Assembly (NCBI RefSeq): GCF_007833215.1 | Contig: NZ_CP042239.1 | Location: forward strand, 1,364,001-1,428,000 | Source: Sphingomonas suaedae | GTDB lineage: Bacteria; Pseudomonadota; Alphaproteobacteria; Sphingomonadales; Sphingomonadaceae | Length of the DNA stretch: 64,000 nucleotides | Direction of reading: 5' to 3' | Shown: one piece after another, positions 27,481 through 35,494 of the stretch | Layout of the letters: each line of letters opens with the position of its first letter | How positions within the stretch are numbered: position 1 is the stretch's first letter | Position numbers and translations under genes: made by a program | The notes under the pieces: model-generated | The model's input: the letters and a program-made list of their open reading frames with translations, nothing else | What the model was told of the DNA's origin: nothing | The model's database searches: none

Positions 27481-29062
27481 TCCCGTCGCGATATTGCGGG
27501 TAGTGCGCCAGTTCCGGCCTGCGCTCTGTGATGATGCGGCGCTCCGTGCTGCCAAACGTGCCGGGGAGCCGAACGCGGTCCAGCGGCGGATGATAAGGGT
27601 TGGGCAGCCATAGGCCATTGAGGCTCCTGGTCGAGTAATAGGGATACTTGTCGGCAAGGATCGGCGGCAAATCGAGGCCTGAGATGAAACTGATCATCTT
27701 GCCATCGCCCATGCCGATGATCTCGTCGGGGGTCATCAGCAGCCGGGACATCTTGGTCCGCGCATTGGCGGCGTCACGATAGTGGTGATAGTCGATGGCG
27801 GCCTTCGCGGGATCGCCGCCGGACATGAAGTTGCGCATTGCTTCGTTCTGCAAGCGCCGCGCCGCGTCGGTCTGGAGCTTGTCGGTATATTCGAGGGTCT
27901 CGCTGCCCAGCATATCGGACAGCAATCGCGCGGTCGGATAATCGCGCACGCCGAAGAAACAGCGCCATTGCGCCGAACCGATGAATCCTGTGATGGCTTC
28001 CCGCCCGAAGTTTCTAGAAATCTGGTCAACATCTTGAAAAACAGCGATTGTTTTCACACCTTCGCCGCGACCGATGGTGAAGGCTGCGAGCAATTCTTCG
28101 AATCTGCCCATCTGACCGGCCTCATCGACCAATAGCGTCAGGCGTCGGGCTTGCGGCGCTCTTGCCTTGTAGATCATCGCGACGACGAACATCACGCGCA
28201 GCACGGACGCCCATTGCGCGATGTAGCGGCGCGGCACCATCAGGAACAGGCTGGTGAGTTGCTCGGAGGTCAGGTCGCGCAGCGAGAAGTCGGGATATTC
28301 CAGCGAAGCGGAAAGAACCGGATCGTTGAGAAACGACAGGTTGGCCTTGATGGTCGATAATATCAGCCCGAACTCGTTCGAGGTCGAATGGCGCTGCGCC
28401 TGCCACATATCGGCGGCTGCGGCGCGAACATCGTGAAACGGGGAGTGATCCATCGCATCGAGCTGAAAGGCCCATGCTTCCGCGTCCGAGCGGATCGACT
28501 GGATCGTGCGCCAGAGCATTGGAAAGGTGACATGGCCGCATCGCTCGACTAGCGATTTGAGCAGCGCGGTGATCCATTCCCGCGCCTTCTTCTCGAAATG
28601 ATGGCCGTGATTGCCGCCGCTGCCGACCAGCGGGATCATGCACGCGGCAAGGTCCGCGCAATCGCCATGAAAATTAGGATTGTCGAAGGTCAGGAGATCG
28701 AGCGGGTTGCAGCGATGACTCGCCATCCCGTGCAGGCCGGTGGGGTTCCACAGATAGACGAAGGCGTTCCAGCGCAGAAAGCTGCTGATCGTGACGGCAG
28801 CAAGTTCGCCTTTCGGATCGCAGACCAGCAACGGATGCATACCGCCCCGAATGATCGTTTCGACCAGCCAGTCGCGCCCTTTGCCCGCGCCCGATCCGGC
28901 AATGACGATGCCGGGGCTGTCGGAACGCAGGAACATCTGCCGGTTGCCCTTGTAACCGACGAACAGGCCGTCCTTGTCGAACAGGCCAGCGGACTCGATG
29001 TCGCGCTCATTGGCCCATCGCGCCATCCCGTGGCGCAAGTCTTCGCGTTTGGGATCGATCAT
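27455..29062 (-). CDS. TraG/VirD4-like conjugal coupling protein ATPase
   Basis: 535 residues with Walker A VIAGSGAGKGRD, Walker B LTLLVDEAGQMG, and the family segments HPLLVCDPKGELAA and FQDVDQISRNFGREAITGF. It lacks the long N-terminal membrane anchor of VirD4, so it may be soluble or use the 43-residue membrane protein encoded just upstream as an anchor. It would pass the relaxase-DNA complex to a type IV secretion channel, which this element does not encode. Confidence 0.9.
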   Translation of the reverse strand: MIDPKREDLRHGMARWANERDIESAGLFDKDGLFVGYKGNRQMFLRSDSPGIVIAGSGAGKGRDWLVETIIRGGMHPLLVCDPKGELAAVTISSFLRWNAFVYLWNPTGLHGMASHRCNPLDLLTFDNPNFHGDCADLAACMIPLVGSGGNHGHHFEKKAREWITALLKSLVERCGHVTFPMLWRTIQSIRSDAEAWAFQLDAMDHSPFHDVRAAAADMWQAQRHSTSNEFGLILSTIKANLSFLNDPVLSASLEYPDFSLRDLTSEQLTSLFLMVPRRYIAQWASVLRVMFVVAMIYKARAPQARRLTLLVDEAGQMGRFEELLAAFTIGRGEGVKTIAVFQDVDQISRNFGREAITGFIGSAQWRCFFGVRDYPTARLLSDMLGSETLEYTDKLQTDAARRLQNEAMRNFMSGGDPAKAAIDYHHYRDAANARTKMSRLLMTPDEIIGMGDGKMISFISGLDLPPILADKYPYYSTRSLNGLWLPNPYHPPLDRVRLPGTFGSTERRIITERRPELAHYPQYRDGISYVEGYR

Positions 29063-29096
29063 GATTTGTCTCGATGATTTTGAGGAAAGCCAAACG

Positions 29097-29122
29097 AAAA
29101 GGGCGGGAGTTTCCTCCCGCCC
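29097..29122 (-). terminator. Intrinsic terminator between the 43-residue ORF and the coupling-protein gene
   Basis: On the minus strand GGGCGGGAG-GAAA-CTCCCGCCC, a perfect 9-bp stem, is followed by TTTTCGTTTG. It lies 35 bp ahead of the coupling-protein start and shares the exact CCTTTTCGTTTG tail with the terminator at 26140-26162, suggesting a common control element in front of both minus-strand operons. Confidence 0.7.
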
Positions 29123-29147
29123 TTCCGCGCCCGCTGGCTACCTGCCG

Positions 29148-29279
29148 TTATGAGCAGGTCTGGAGCAGCACCAGCGCGACGCCACCCCAGAAGAGCCAGC
29201 CCCACGGGAAGCGCTTCTTCTTGCGGCGGTAGACGCTGCCAACCCGTTCCCACTCATCAGGATTGATGATTTCACCCAT
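29148..29279 (-). CDS. 43-residue single-span membrane protein
   Basis: A short gene encoding MGEIINPDEWERVGSVYRRK, then a basic KKRFPWG and a hydrophobic span WGWLFWGGVALVLLQTCS. It is an N-in/C-out type membrane peptide with positively charged residues before the helix. It directly precedes the coupling-protein gene, which lacks its own membrane segment, so it may serve as a separate anchor (inference). It overlaps the end of a possible 63-residue frame upstream. Confidence 0.6.
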   Translation of the reverse strand: MGEIINPDEWERVGSVYRRKKKRFPWGWLFWGGVALVLLQTCS

Positions 29280-29463
29280 GTCCGTTCTCCGTCTTTGATG
29301 CCGCTTGGATCAGCGGCATGGAGATCGGATAATCCAGCCGGTGCGCTGGTTCGGGGGGATAGCCAATTTCGGAGATGGTGAATCCCGCTGCGTTCAATCG
29401 GCTCTTATGCGGAGTTGGCGATTCCCTCGCTATCACGAGTTGTTGGGTGTTGCGTCCCTTCAT
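29272..29463 (-). CDS. Possible small hypothetical protein
   Basis: 63 residues (MKGRNTQQLVIARESPTPHK...). It has no domain and only a weak ribosome site (GGGCGG). In its favour, its stop overlaps the start of the 43-residue membrane gene on the same strand and its amino-acid content is protein-like. It overlaps the presumed promoter region of the divergent SIR2 gene. It may not be expressed. Confidence 0.35.
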   Translation of the reverse strand: MKGRNTQQLVIARESPTPHKSRLNAAGFTISEIGYPPEPAHRLDYPISMPLIQAASKTENGHG

Positions 29464-29584
29464 ATCCGCCCTGATCCCATAACTCAGGTGAGACTGGACG
29501 AAACCACAGCAATTTCTGACGTCGGTCGTTCGATTGTGCTAATATCCGGGCTTGGTCAACCTAGGGTAACACTGGTCGATTTTG

Positions 29585-31366
29585 ATGGGTCTTCTTGCTA
29601 ACGACGCGATCACGCAGCTCTCGTTTTCGATATACGAGAACAGGGGAGTTTTTGCGCTGTTGCTTGGCTCCGGGCTATCGCGAGCTGCCGAAATTCCAAC
29701 AGGCTGGGAAATTACGCTTGATTTGGTCCGGCGTGTCGGGGAGGCACGCGGCGCGGAGGCTCAGACTGATTGGGCGCAGTGGTATCGCGAAGAGACGGGC
29801 GAGGAACCGAACTATTCCACTCTGCTGGAGGAATTGGCCTCGTCTCCGGAAGAACGACGTTCGATCCTCCACAGCTATATCGAGCCTACAGAGCAGGATC
29901 GAGAAGAGGGCCGAAAGATACCGACGGCGGCGCACCGAGCTGTCGCGCAGTTGGTCCGCACAGGACATTTACGCGTCATCATCACAACCAACTTTGATCG
30001 CCTGATGGAGAACGCCCTGCGCGAAGTTGGTGTTGAACCAACTATCGTCGCCTCGATTGATGCCTTGCACGGCGCGGAGCCGATTACGCATAGCACGTGC
30101 TACATCCTCAAACTTCATGGCGACTACAAGGACGCTCGCATCCTCAACACAGATGAGGAACTGCGGGGTTATCCGGTGCAATATGACGCCTTACTCGATC
30201 GAATTTTCGACGAATTTGGTTTGGTTGTTTGTGGTTGGTCTGGGGAGTGGGATCATGCCCTTCGCGCAGCGATGCTCCGCACACCAAACAGGCGCTACTC
30301 GCTGTTCTGGGCTACCCGTGGCAGGATTGGCTCAGGCGCTCAGGAGTTGATTGATCATCGTCGGGCGCGGGTGATCGAGATCGGCGACGCGGATACATTC
30401 TTCACTTCGGTTGCTCAGCGCGTCGAGACGCTCGAAAAATCACGCCGTCAAAACCCGCGCAGCATCGAGCTGTTAGTCGGGACGACCAAGCGCTACCTCG
30501 CCAAGCCCGAATATCGCATCCAGTTGGATGAGTTGTTCGTGGACGAGTGCAAGCGCCTGATTGAGGTTCTAGACTCTGGTGATTTCGCGCCTCATGGATC
30601 AATCACATCTGCCGACATTGTGTCACGCGTACAGCGATATGAGGCCGCCACCGAAGCGCTGGCGCTGATGGCCGGCACGCTTGGTCGATGGGGTGATGGC
30701 ACGGAACTGCCGCTCGTCCTGGACCTCTTGCAAACGATTAGATCGCACGCTGGGCAAATAGGAAACGGGCTGACCGCTTGGATAGAGCTACGGTCTTACC
30801 CCGCGGTATTGATTTTCACGAGCTACGGAATTGGTTTGACGCGTGCGTCGCGCTGGTCCGCGCTGCACGGACTTCTAACGGCGTCCATGCCTAAGCCCTA
30901 TCGGGAATCAGAACCAGCGGTGAGGGTGCTGTTCCTTTCGGCTTGGGCGGGGGGCGAGAACAATTTCTGGCAGCACTTGGAGGGGCTGGATCGCCGGAAA
31001 ACCGCGCTAAGCGATCATTTGCGCGATGTTTTCGAGAATTGGTCAAAGAGTTTCGTGGGAATGGTGCCTGACTTCGAACTGCTGTTTGAGCGTTTTGAAG
31101 TCCTTGCGTCCATCGCGTCTCTAGATACGGTGGAAACCGAAGCACTCAAACAAACACTTGCTGATGCGTCGAGACGAGACTTCGTCTGGATGCCAGTCGG
31201 TCGGTCCGCGTGGCATACCGACACGCGGGAGCGTCTATTTAAGGAGCTTGAATCCGAGCCGATCAGGCAGGCGCTTCTTGAAGCCGGATTTGCACGCGGC
31301 AGCTCTGAGCACTACGCTTCGGTGCTCACCAACTATAACCGAATGGCGAGCCGAATTTCGTGGTGA
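29585..31366 (+). CDS. SIR2-domain protein, probable NAD-degrading defence effector
   Basis: 593 residues. The N-terminal 280 residues carry SIR2 motifs: LLLGSGLSRAAEIPTGWEI (nucleotide-binding GSGLS), VIITTNFDRLMENAL (TTNFD), YILKLHGDYKD with the catalytic His, and LVVCGWSGEWD. The remaining 300 residues are helical and have no known domain. SIR2 domains fused to long C-terminal regions act in anti-phage systems by depleting NAD; here no ThsA/TIR, Argonaute or STAND partner is adjacent. Start could be TTG 29582 or ATG 29585; neither has a good ribosome site. Confidence 0.82.
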   Translation: MGLLANDAITQLSFSIYENRGVFALLLGSGLSRAAEIPTGWEITLDLVRRVGEARGAEAQTDWAQWYREETGEEPNYSTLLEELASSPEERRSILHSYIEPTEQDREEGRKIPTAAHRAVAQLVRTGHLRVIITTNFDRLMENALREVGVEPTIVASIDALHGAEPITHSTCYILKLHGDYKDARILNTDEELRGYPVQYDALLDRIFDEFGLVVCGWSGEWDHALRAAMLRTPNRRYSLFWATRGRIGSGAQELIDHRRARVIEIGDADTFFTSVAQRVETLEKSRRQNPRSIELLVGTTKRYLAKPEYRIQLDELFVDECKRLIEVLDSGDFAPHGSITSADIVSRVQRYEAATEALALMAGTLGRWGDGTELPLVLDLLQTIRSHAGQIGNGLTAWIELRSYPAVLIFTSYGIGLTRASRWSALHGLLTASMPKPYRESEPAVRVLFLSAWAGGENNFWQHLEGLDRRKTALSDHLRDVFENWSKSFVGMVPDFELLFERFEVLASIASLDTVETEALKQTLADASRRDFVWMPVGRSAWHTDTRERLFKELESEPIRQALLEAGFARGSSEHYASVLTNYNRMASRISW

Positions 31367-31745
31367 GTTTCCGGTTCCAGTTACGCGACCCATGCATTCG
31401 GTTGGCCCATCGGCCTGCCGGACCTTAGATGATACGACGCTTAGTTGCTGGTCGATGGGGAAGAATCGTCACGGACGATCCTGCGGGGAGAGCGAAGTCT
31501 CCCCGATGGCGCTGATCCGGCCCTGACCAAAAGGCGTATAGCCTGCTTGGACACGGGAGCGATAGAGCGCCAAAAGCCGGGAGGGATGCAACGGGAGGCG
31601 CGCAGCGGGTCTCCCTTGCCAAGGTGTCGAGGTAGTACCTCGAACATCTTGCGATCCAGCCTATCAGGCACATCTCGCACAAATATCCGTTTATCCAAAG
31701 TTGCACGTAAGGAATGATATATGATATCATCAACCTGAGGATTTG
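31367..31745. other. Unassigned intergenic stretch
   Basis: No convincing gene. A minus-strand frame from 31767 (MVTFLNSSNPQVDDIIY...) and a plus-strand frame at 31445-31717 are open but look like shadows, rich in Arg/Ser/Pro. A perfect hairpin GGGGAGA-GCGAAG-TCTCCCC lies at 31487-31506 without a T run. The right end is AT-rich (ATGATATATGATATCAT) and probably holds the promoter of the 31746 gene. Confidence 0.4.
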
Positions 31746-32021
31746 ATGAGTTCAGGAAAGTTACCATTTAAGCATTGGCATAGCACTAAGGACCCAGCTG
31801 GCCCCAACCGAGCAGCAGAGCCGGGTACATTTAGGGACATCGCCCTTGAGAACTTTGATATAGCTTGGGTCGATGCAATCGATGCACAGTGTGTAAAGCG
31901 ATCCATTGCAAGAAGCCATTTTATGCAGTTTGCCGTCCAGTACGCGGTGGAGCACCCAGATCAAGTTTTTGAGATCGGGCTTGGGTCTGATTCTCGTCTA
32001 ACAGTGGATTTTGATAAATAA
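31746..32021 (+). CDS. Small hypothetical protein
   Basis: 91 residues (MSSGKLPFKHWHSTKDPAGP...), no recognised domain. The start is supported by CTGAGG 5 bp upstream and an AT-rich promoter-like region before it. Amino-acid content is balanced, with an amphipathic segment SHFMQFAVQYAVEHPDQVFE. It ends 6 bp from the convergent broken gene at 32028-33071. Confidence 0.6.
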   Translation: MSSGKLPFKHWHSTKDPAGPNRAAEPGTFRDIALENFDIAWVDAIDAQCVKRSIARSHFMQFAVQYAVEHPDQVFEIGLGSDSRLTVDFDK

Positions 32022-32027
32022 GATAGA

Positions 32028-33071
32028 TCATTTATTTTTATACGACAAAATACAATCAATGATCGCATGACATATTTGATTAGCCATACGAATTGTGTTC
32101 AGATCAATTTGATATCTAAACTTTTCAAAAATTCCTCTATCTTTATCAGTTAGCATATGAATACGTGTATATAAATCATCTAGCGATACGAGCGAGAGAA
32201 CTGTATCTGTCCTTATCGTAGAACAAATTAATGCAATGCAGAAATTTCTGAAGAAGTATGTTGAATCTCCCTCTTTTGATGAAGAAAGAAAATATAGTAT
32301 TGATTCAATATAAAGGGGATTAAGAAATTTAGTTGGTTCAAACTTGCATTTTACGCATTGAAGTTTTTTCTTCGACCGGTCAGCCAGTAAGTGAATATCC
32401 TTAGTTACACTTGGGCCACGCTCCTCTGACCATCTGCATATTATCTCACTTTTTTATCCTCTTCTAGAAATATCCTCCACCTAAACATCCAATATTCATA
32501 GGTGGATTTTCCATTAAATTTCCGAACGAACTCGTCACGAGTCAATCCTGCCGGACAGCGATAGAAGCATTCCCGACCCATATCCCATTTAAATTGCCGC
32601 CGGGAGCGTTCAGACTCATGTATTTTCTCAAACAATCCCTCCCGTATGCAAAATTTCATAGCTTTACCGAATTGATCATAAGTCAATTCAGGAAGCTGTG
32701 ACGCATTAATCACTCTATTGAATATATGAGATAAAAATTCAATTGAATATATGAGATAAAAATTCAGGCCTTGAGGATATGATCCTCTTCCAGATATTTA
32801 TTTTAGTTCTGATTGATCGCTCTGAAATTTTAACAGATTCAAAATTCATACCCGGCTGATAAATTTCTCCCGGCGTGGTCGAAAGTGTCATTCCTGCCAG
32901 TTGTTCAACGGTAACGCCCGTTATCAATCCATAAAGGTAGTGTGAATCGACGATAAATCCTTTGTTTGATCCGGCAAAGGCTTCGGCCGCTTTGGGGTGA
33001 TAATGCACTCCTGCGTGCGGAAAGGGGTACCCAAGAATGCGCCAATCAGGATCGCTGTAGTCGATTGGCAC
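32028..33071 (-). pseudogene. Unknown ~345-codon gene broken by a 25-bp tandem duplication and a frame change at A6
   Basis: Three pieces in order on the minus strand: 33071-32739 (GTG start, MPIDYSDPDWRILGYPF), 32713-32441, and an open frame to 32028 with no start codon of its own. Removing one copy of the 25-bp repeat at 32717-32766 joins pieces 1 and 2 in frame (SHIFN-RVINASQL). One extra A, or a -1 ribosomal slip, at GAT-AAA-AAA-GTG joins pieces 2 and 3 (EEDKK-SEIICRW). The third piece has a CxxC (CVKCKF) and ends CILSYKNK. The 3' half is strongly AT-rich, a sign of transfer. No family was recognised. Confidence 0.75.
32717..32766. repeat. Perfect 25-bp tandem duplication
   Basis: Unit 32717-32741 is repeated exactly at 32742-32766 (it starts ATTGAATATATGAG and ends AAAAATTCA). 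Since 25 is not a multiple of 3, it shifts the frame and creates a TGA in the host gene. Identical copies mean a recent event. Confidence 0.95.
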
Positions 33072-33278
33072 GCGGTGCTTCCCAAGCTGCTCATCGGCGC
33101 ATTCTTCCGAATGTTCGCGAACGTTGCCGCATCGGCTTCCGTGCGGTCAACTCAAACTTGAAGCGCAGCAGGGAGCGAGCAGTCTGAGTGGGCTGGAAGC
33201 GGAGGAATTCCGGTGGTCCTAAGGCCTTATAGGATCGAACTGGCTACGTAGTTTTCCTCCATCGCGAAGGATAGCGCG

Positions 33279-33647
33279 ATGGGTAAGCACATAATATTAG
33301 CGTCGACTGCGATCTTGTTGGCTCCTGACTTCAAACAGGCGTTGGCTAAGCGGCTGGTAGAAGATGAGATGACTCGAATGGGCGGCTTTATCTTCCTGAT
33401 GAGCCGAATACTGGATTTTGCGGAAGGAGGCGGGAAAATCGTGAATGAATATGGCGCTTCGATCTACATTCACCCCGATATTGTCGAGGAAGCCTATGCC
33501 TACGAACTGTCGTTCAGTTGGACGACCGACATCAAGGTGTTTGCGAAGCGCAAGCCGCGTCGGCAAAGCCGGGGCGTTCATCTCCTGAGACTTCAACTCT
33601 GGGATGCCGCCTACAAGATCGACGGCAGGCCAGTCATGGTCGAGTAA
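33279..33647 (+). CDS. Hypothetical protein of the mobile element
   Basis: 122 residues starting MGKHIILASTAILLAPDFKQ, with no recognised domain. A hydrophobic start could be a signal or a buried strand. The C-terminal half is basic (FAKRKPRRQSRG). It is convergent with the methyltransferase gene; a hairpin AATGAGGGAAGCT/AGCTTCCCTCATT at about 33704-33734, partly inside the methyltransferase end, could stop both transcripts. The 207 bp upstream hold no gene that I can support. Confidence 0.6.
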   Translation: MGKHIILASTAILLAPDFKQALAKRLVEDEMTRMGGFIFLMSRILDFAEGGGKIVNEYGASIYIHPDIVEEAYAYELSFSWTTDIKVFAKRKPRRQSRGVHLLRLQLWDAAYKIDGRPVMVE

Positions 33648-33713
33648 GTGGGGCGGAGCGGGACCGGAAAGCCGGTTCCGCTTTCGCACTGAAACCATCG
33701 GAAATGAGGGAAG

Positions 33714-34376
33714 CTACGCAGCTTCCCTCATTTCGTTTGCGAGGCGGGCGCTGGCGGTGCGGTGGTGGCCGGGGTCGAGTTCGATGCCGAGCCAGTCGCG
33801 GGTTTGCTGCTTTGCTGCCAGCAGCGACGAACCTGAGCCGCAAAAGGGATCGAGCACGATGCCACCTTTAGGGCAGAAGCTTTCGATCAGCGGTATAAGC
33901 GCGGCGACAGGCTTCTGGGTAGGATGCAATCGGTTGCCTGTGTAAGGCATATCAATCACATCGCCGATGACTCCTAGAGGTAGCACATTTGGCCGACCCT
34001 TGGCCAGCAAATAGGCGCTTTCGTGGTGGCGAGCGAGATAACCCCGCGACGACGCATAGCGTTTGCGGAACACGATGTGGCCGAGGACGTGGAATCCTGC
34101 TTTCGTCCAAGCGGCTGCGAAACGGTCGATGCTGTTCCAGCCGTAGAAGCTGACGGCACACCCTCCCGGTTTGAGCAGTCGATACATCTCTGCAAACGCA
34201 GGCTCGATCCAGTCGGCATTGTCATCGTTCAGCACGGTCCTGCCGCAGCGGTCGCGATATCGCGTGACATAGGGCGGATCGGTCAGGATCATATCGACGC
34301 TTGCGCCGGGGAGCGTTGGCATCACCTTTAAGCAATCGCCGTGGAGGATGCTATTGCGGGGAAGAATGAGGGTCAT
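33714..34376 (-). CDS. DNA methyltransferase (N4/N6, DPPY type), orphan
   Basis: 220 residues. DMILTDPPYVTRYRD (motif IV, DPPY) precedes VLDPFCGSGSSLLAA (motif I, SAM binding), the beta-class order, with IELDPGHH following. The target-recognition part between is short. No restriction gene is fused; the nearest nuclease-like gene (DUF2726 at 35495) is frameshifted. It could protect the element from host restriction. It overlaps the 71-residue gene upstream by 4 bp. Confidence 0.9.
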   Translation of the reverse strand: MTLILPRNSILHGDCLKVMPTLPGASVDMILTDPPYVTRYRDRCGRTVLNDDNADWIEPAFAEMYRLLKPGGCAVSFYGWNSIDRFAAAWTKAGFHVLGHIVFRKRYASSRGYLARHHESAYLLAKGRPNVLPLGVIGDVIDMPYTGNRLHPTQKPVAALIPLIESFCPKGGIVLDPFCGSGSSLLAAKQQTRDWLGIELDPGHHRTASARLANEMREAA

Positions 34377-34588
34377 GGCTGACCCCCATTGGTTTCCGTG
34401 GTTTCGCCGATGACGCGCATAACGATGCGCCCGGTCAGTGGAACCAGGTCAAGCCTGACAGCAAAACCGAGTTGGTCGCGATGTTCCCATGCAGCTCCTA
34501 TCGGCGTCCAGATGGCTTTGTCACCCTGTCCGACGACATGATAGATACGATATTCGGGTTTGCGGGTCTGTGAAGTTTCGTTTGTCAT
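34373..34588 (-). CDS. Small hypothetical protein coupled to the methyltransferase
   Basis: 71 residues (MTNETSQTRKPEYRIYHVVG...), with alternating strand-like pattern and no known domain. Its stop overlaps the methyltransferase start (ATGA). Similar small proteins are common beside methyltransferases on alphaproteobacterial elements, but their role is unknown to me. Its ATG follows GGAGAAG. Confidence 0.7.
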   Translation of the reverse strand: MTNETSQTRKPEYRIYHVVGQGDKAIWTPIGAAWEHRDQLGFAVRLDLVPLTGRIVMRVIGETTETNGGQP

Positions 34589-34816
34589 GTTCTTCTCCTA
34601 TTGTTCGCGCCCACCATCGGGCGTCATGGGGAGAAGACAGGGCGGCGGCAGAGCGGCGGGGTCACACCTCGCAACGCAGTTGCGCCCGAAGGGGCTGGAG
34701 TTGGCAGGAACGAAACGAAGCAGGTTTACCCCGCTGCGCCGCTGCCCATGATCCCCGTGATGATGCCTGATGGGCTGGGTCGCGACGATCAGAGGAAAGG
34801 CGACAATTCCCGAACC

Positions 34817-35383
34817 TCACCACAACCGTTCGGCAAACTCGCGTTCTTCAACGCCGACCGCGTCAAGATAAATCGCCTTGGTTTGGATCGAGGCATGGCC
34901 CATCCAGCGTTGGATAAGGTTGGGCGGGATCGACGCCGATGCGCAGCGCATCCCGAATGCGTGCCTGAGCGCCTTTGGGCAGCGAACAGGTCCAGCGATA
35001 CGAGCATCCTCCATCGCCGCTGTAACGTGCCGCCATGCGGTCGAACGATGCCACTGCCATAGCTGCCCGTTGTCAAGCACAGGCAGCGCCAGCAGCTCGG
35101 TCACGAAGGGCGGCGGCAGCGGGACTCGTCTGAACGTCAGTTTGCGCCTCTTGAGGGTGCGGATCACGACTGCGCTGGCCTCGATGTCGATATGCTCACG
35201 ACAAACCGCCAGCGCCTCCGATACGCGACAGCCGGTATAGGACAGGAAATAGCACAGCGCGCGCGCTTCTGAGGGCAAGCGATTGGCTGCGTTCAAGAAC
35301 CGCTGGCGTTCGGCCTCGTTGAGATATTTACGGCGGCCCTGCTGGTCATAGGGTTGCCAGTCGCCGCTCCAGATAAACGACAT
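34817..35383 (-). CDS. Tyrosine recombinase/integrase
   Basis: 188 residues from MSFIWSGDWQPYD. Catalytic boxes: first Arg in YTGCRVSEAL, Lys in IRTLKRRK, box II CPKALRHAFG, in which Lys replaces the usual first His, and GHASIQTKAIYLDAV with the nucleophile Tyr. The core-binding N-terminal domain is very short. A TTG at 35434 would extend it, but then the palindromic site at 35404-35430 would be inside the gene; I prefer 35383, leaving the site 21 bp upstream. It may act on that site and its partner at 38337. Confidence 0.85.
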   Translation of the reverse strand: MSFIWSGDWQPYDQQGRRKYLNEAERQRFLNAANRLPSEARALCYFLSYTGCRVSEALAVCREHIDIEASAVVIRTLKRRKLTFRRVPLPPPFVTELLALPVLDNGQLWQWHRSTAWRHVTAAMEDARIAGPVRCPKALRHAFGMRCASASIPPNLIQRWMGHASIQTKAIYLDAVGVEEREFAERLW

Positions 35384-35403
35384 CGGTACGATGATCTCCG
35401 ATT

Positions 35404-35430
35404 CGCAACAGAATCGGCAATAGTGTTGCA
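35404..35430. repeat. Palindromic site A beside the tyrosine recombinase
   Basis: GCAACAG-N9-TAGTGTTGCA, with outer arms GCAACA/TGTTGC separated by 13 nt. The core TCGGCAA is the reverse complement of the core in site B (38337-38363). Arms and size (11-6-11) resemble tyrosine-recombinase crossover sites, but an operator is also possible. Confidence 0.6.
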
Positions 35431-35494
35431 GCAAAAATTTTGACGCCGGACGATCCGCTGGCGCGCGATCCCGCCAACAGGCATAATTGCAGGT

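Noticed and set aside
31441..31767. Minus-strand open frame starting MVTFLNSS
   Set aside because: It overlaps the start of the better-supported 31746 gene, and its C-terminal half is Arg/Ser/Pro-rich shadow-like sequence.
35384..35434. Upstream TTG start for the tyrosine recombinase
   Set aside because: It would encode the palindromic site as MLQHYCRFCC and put the regulatory or crossover site inside the gene; ATG 35383 is more likely.
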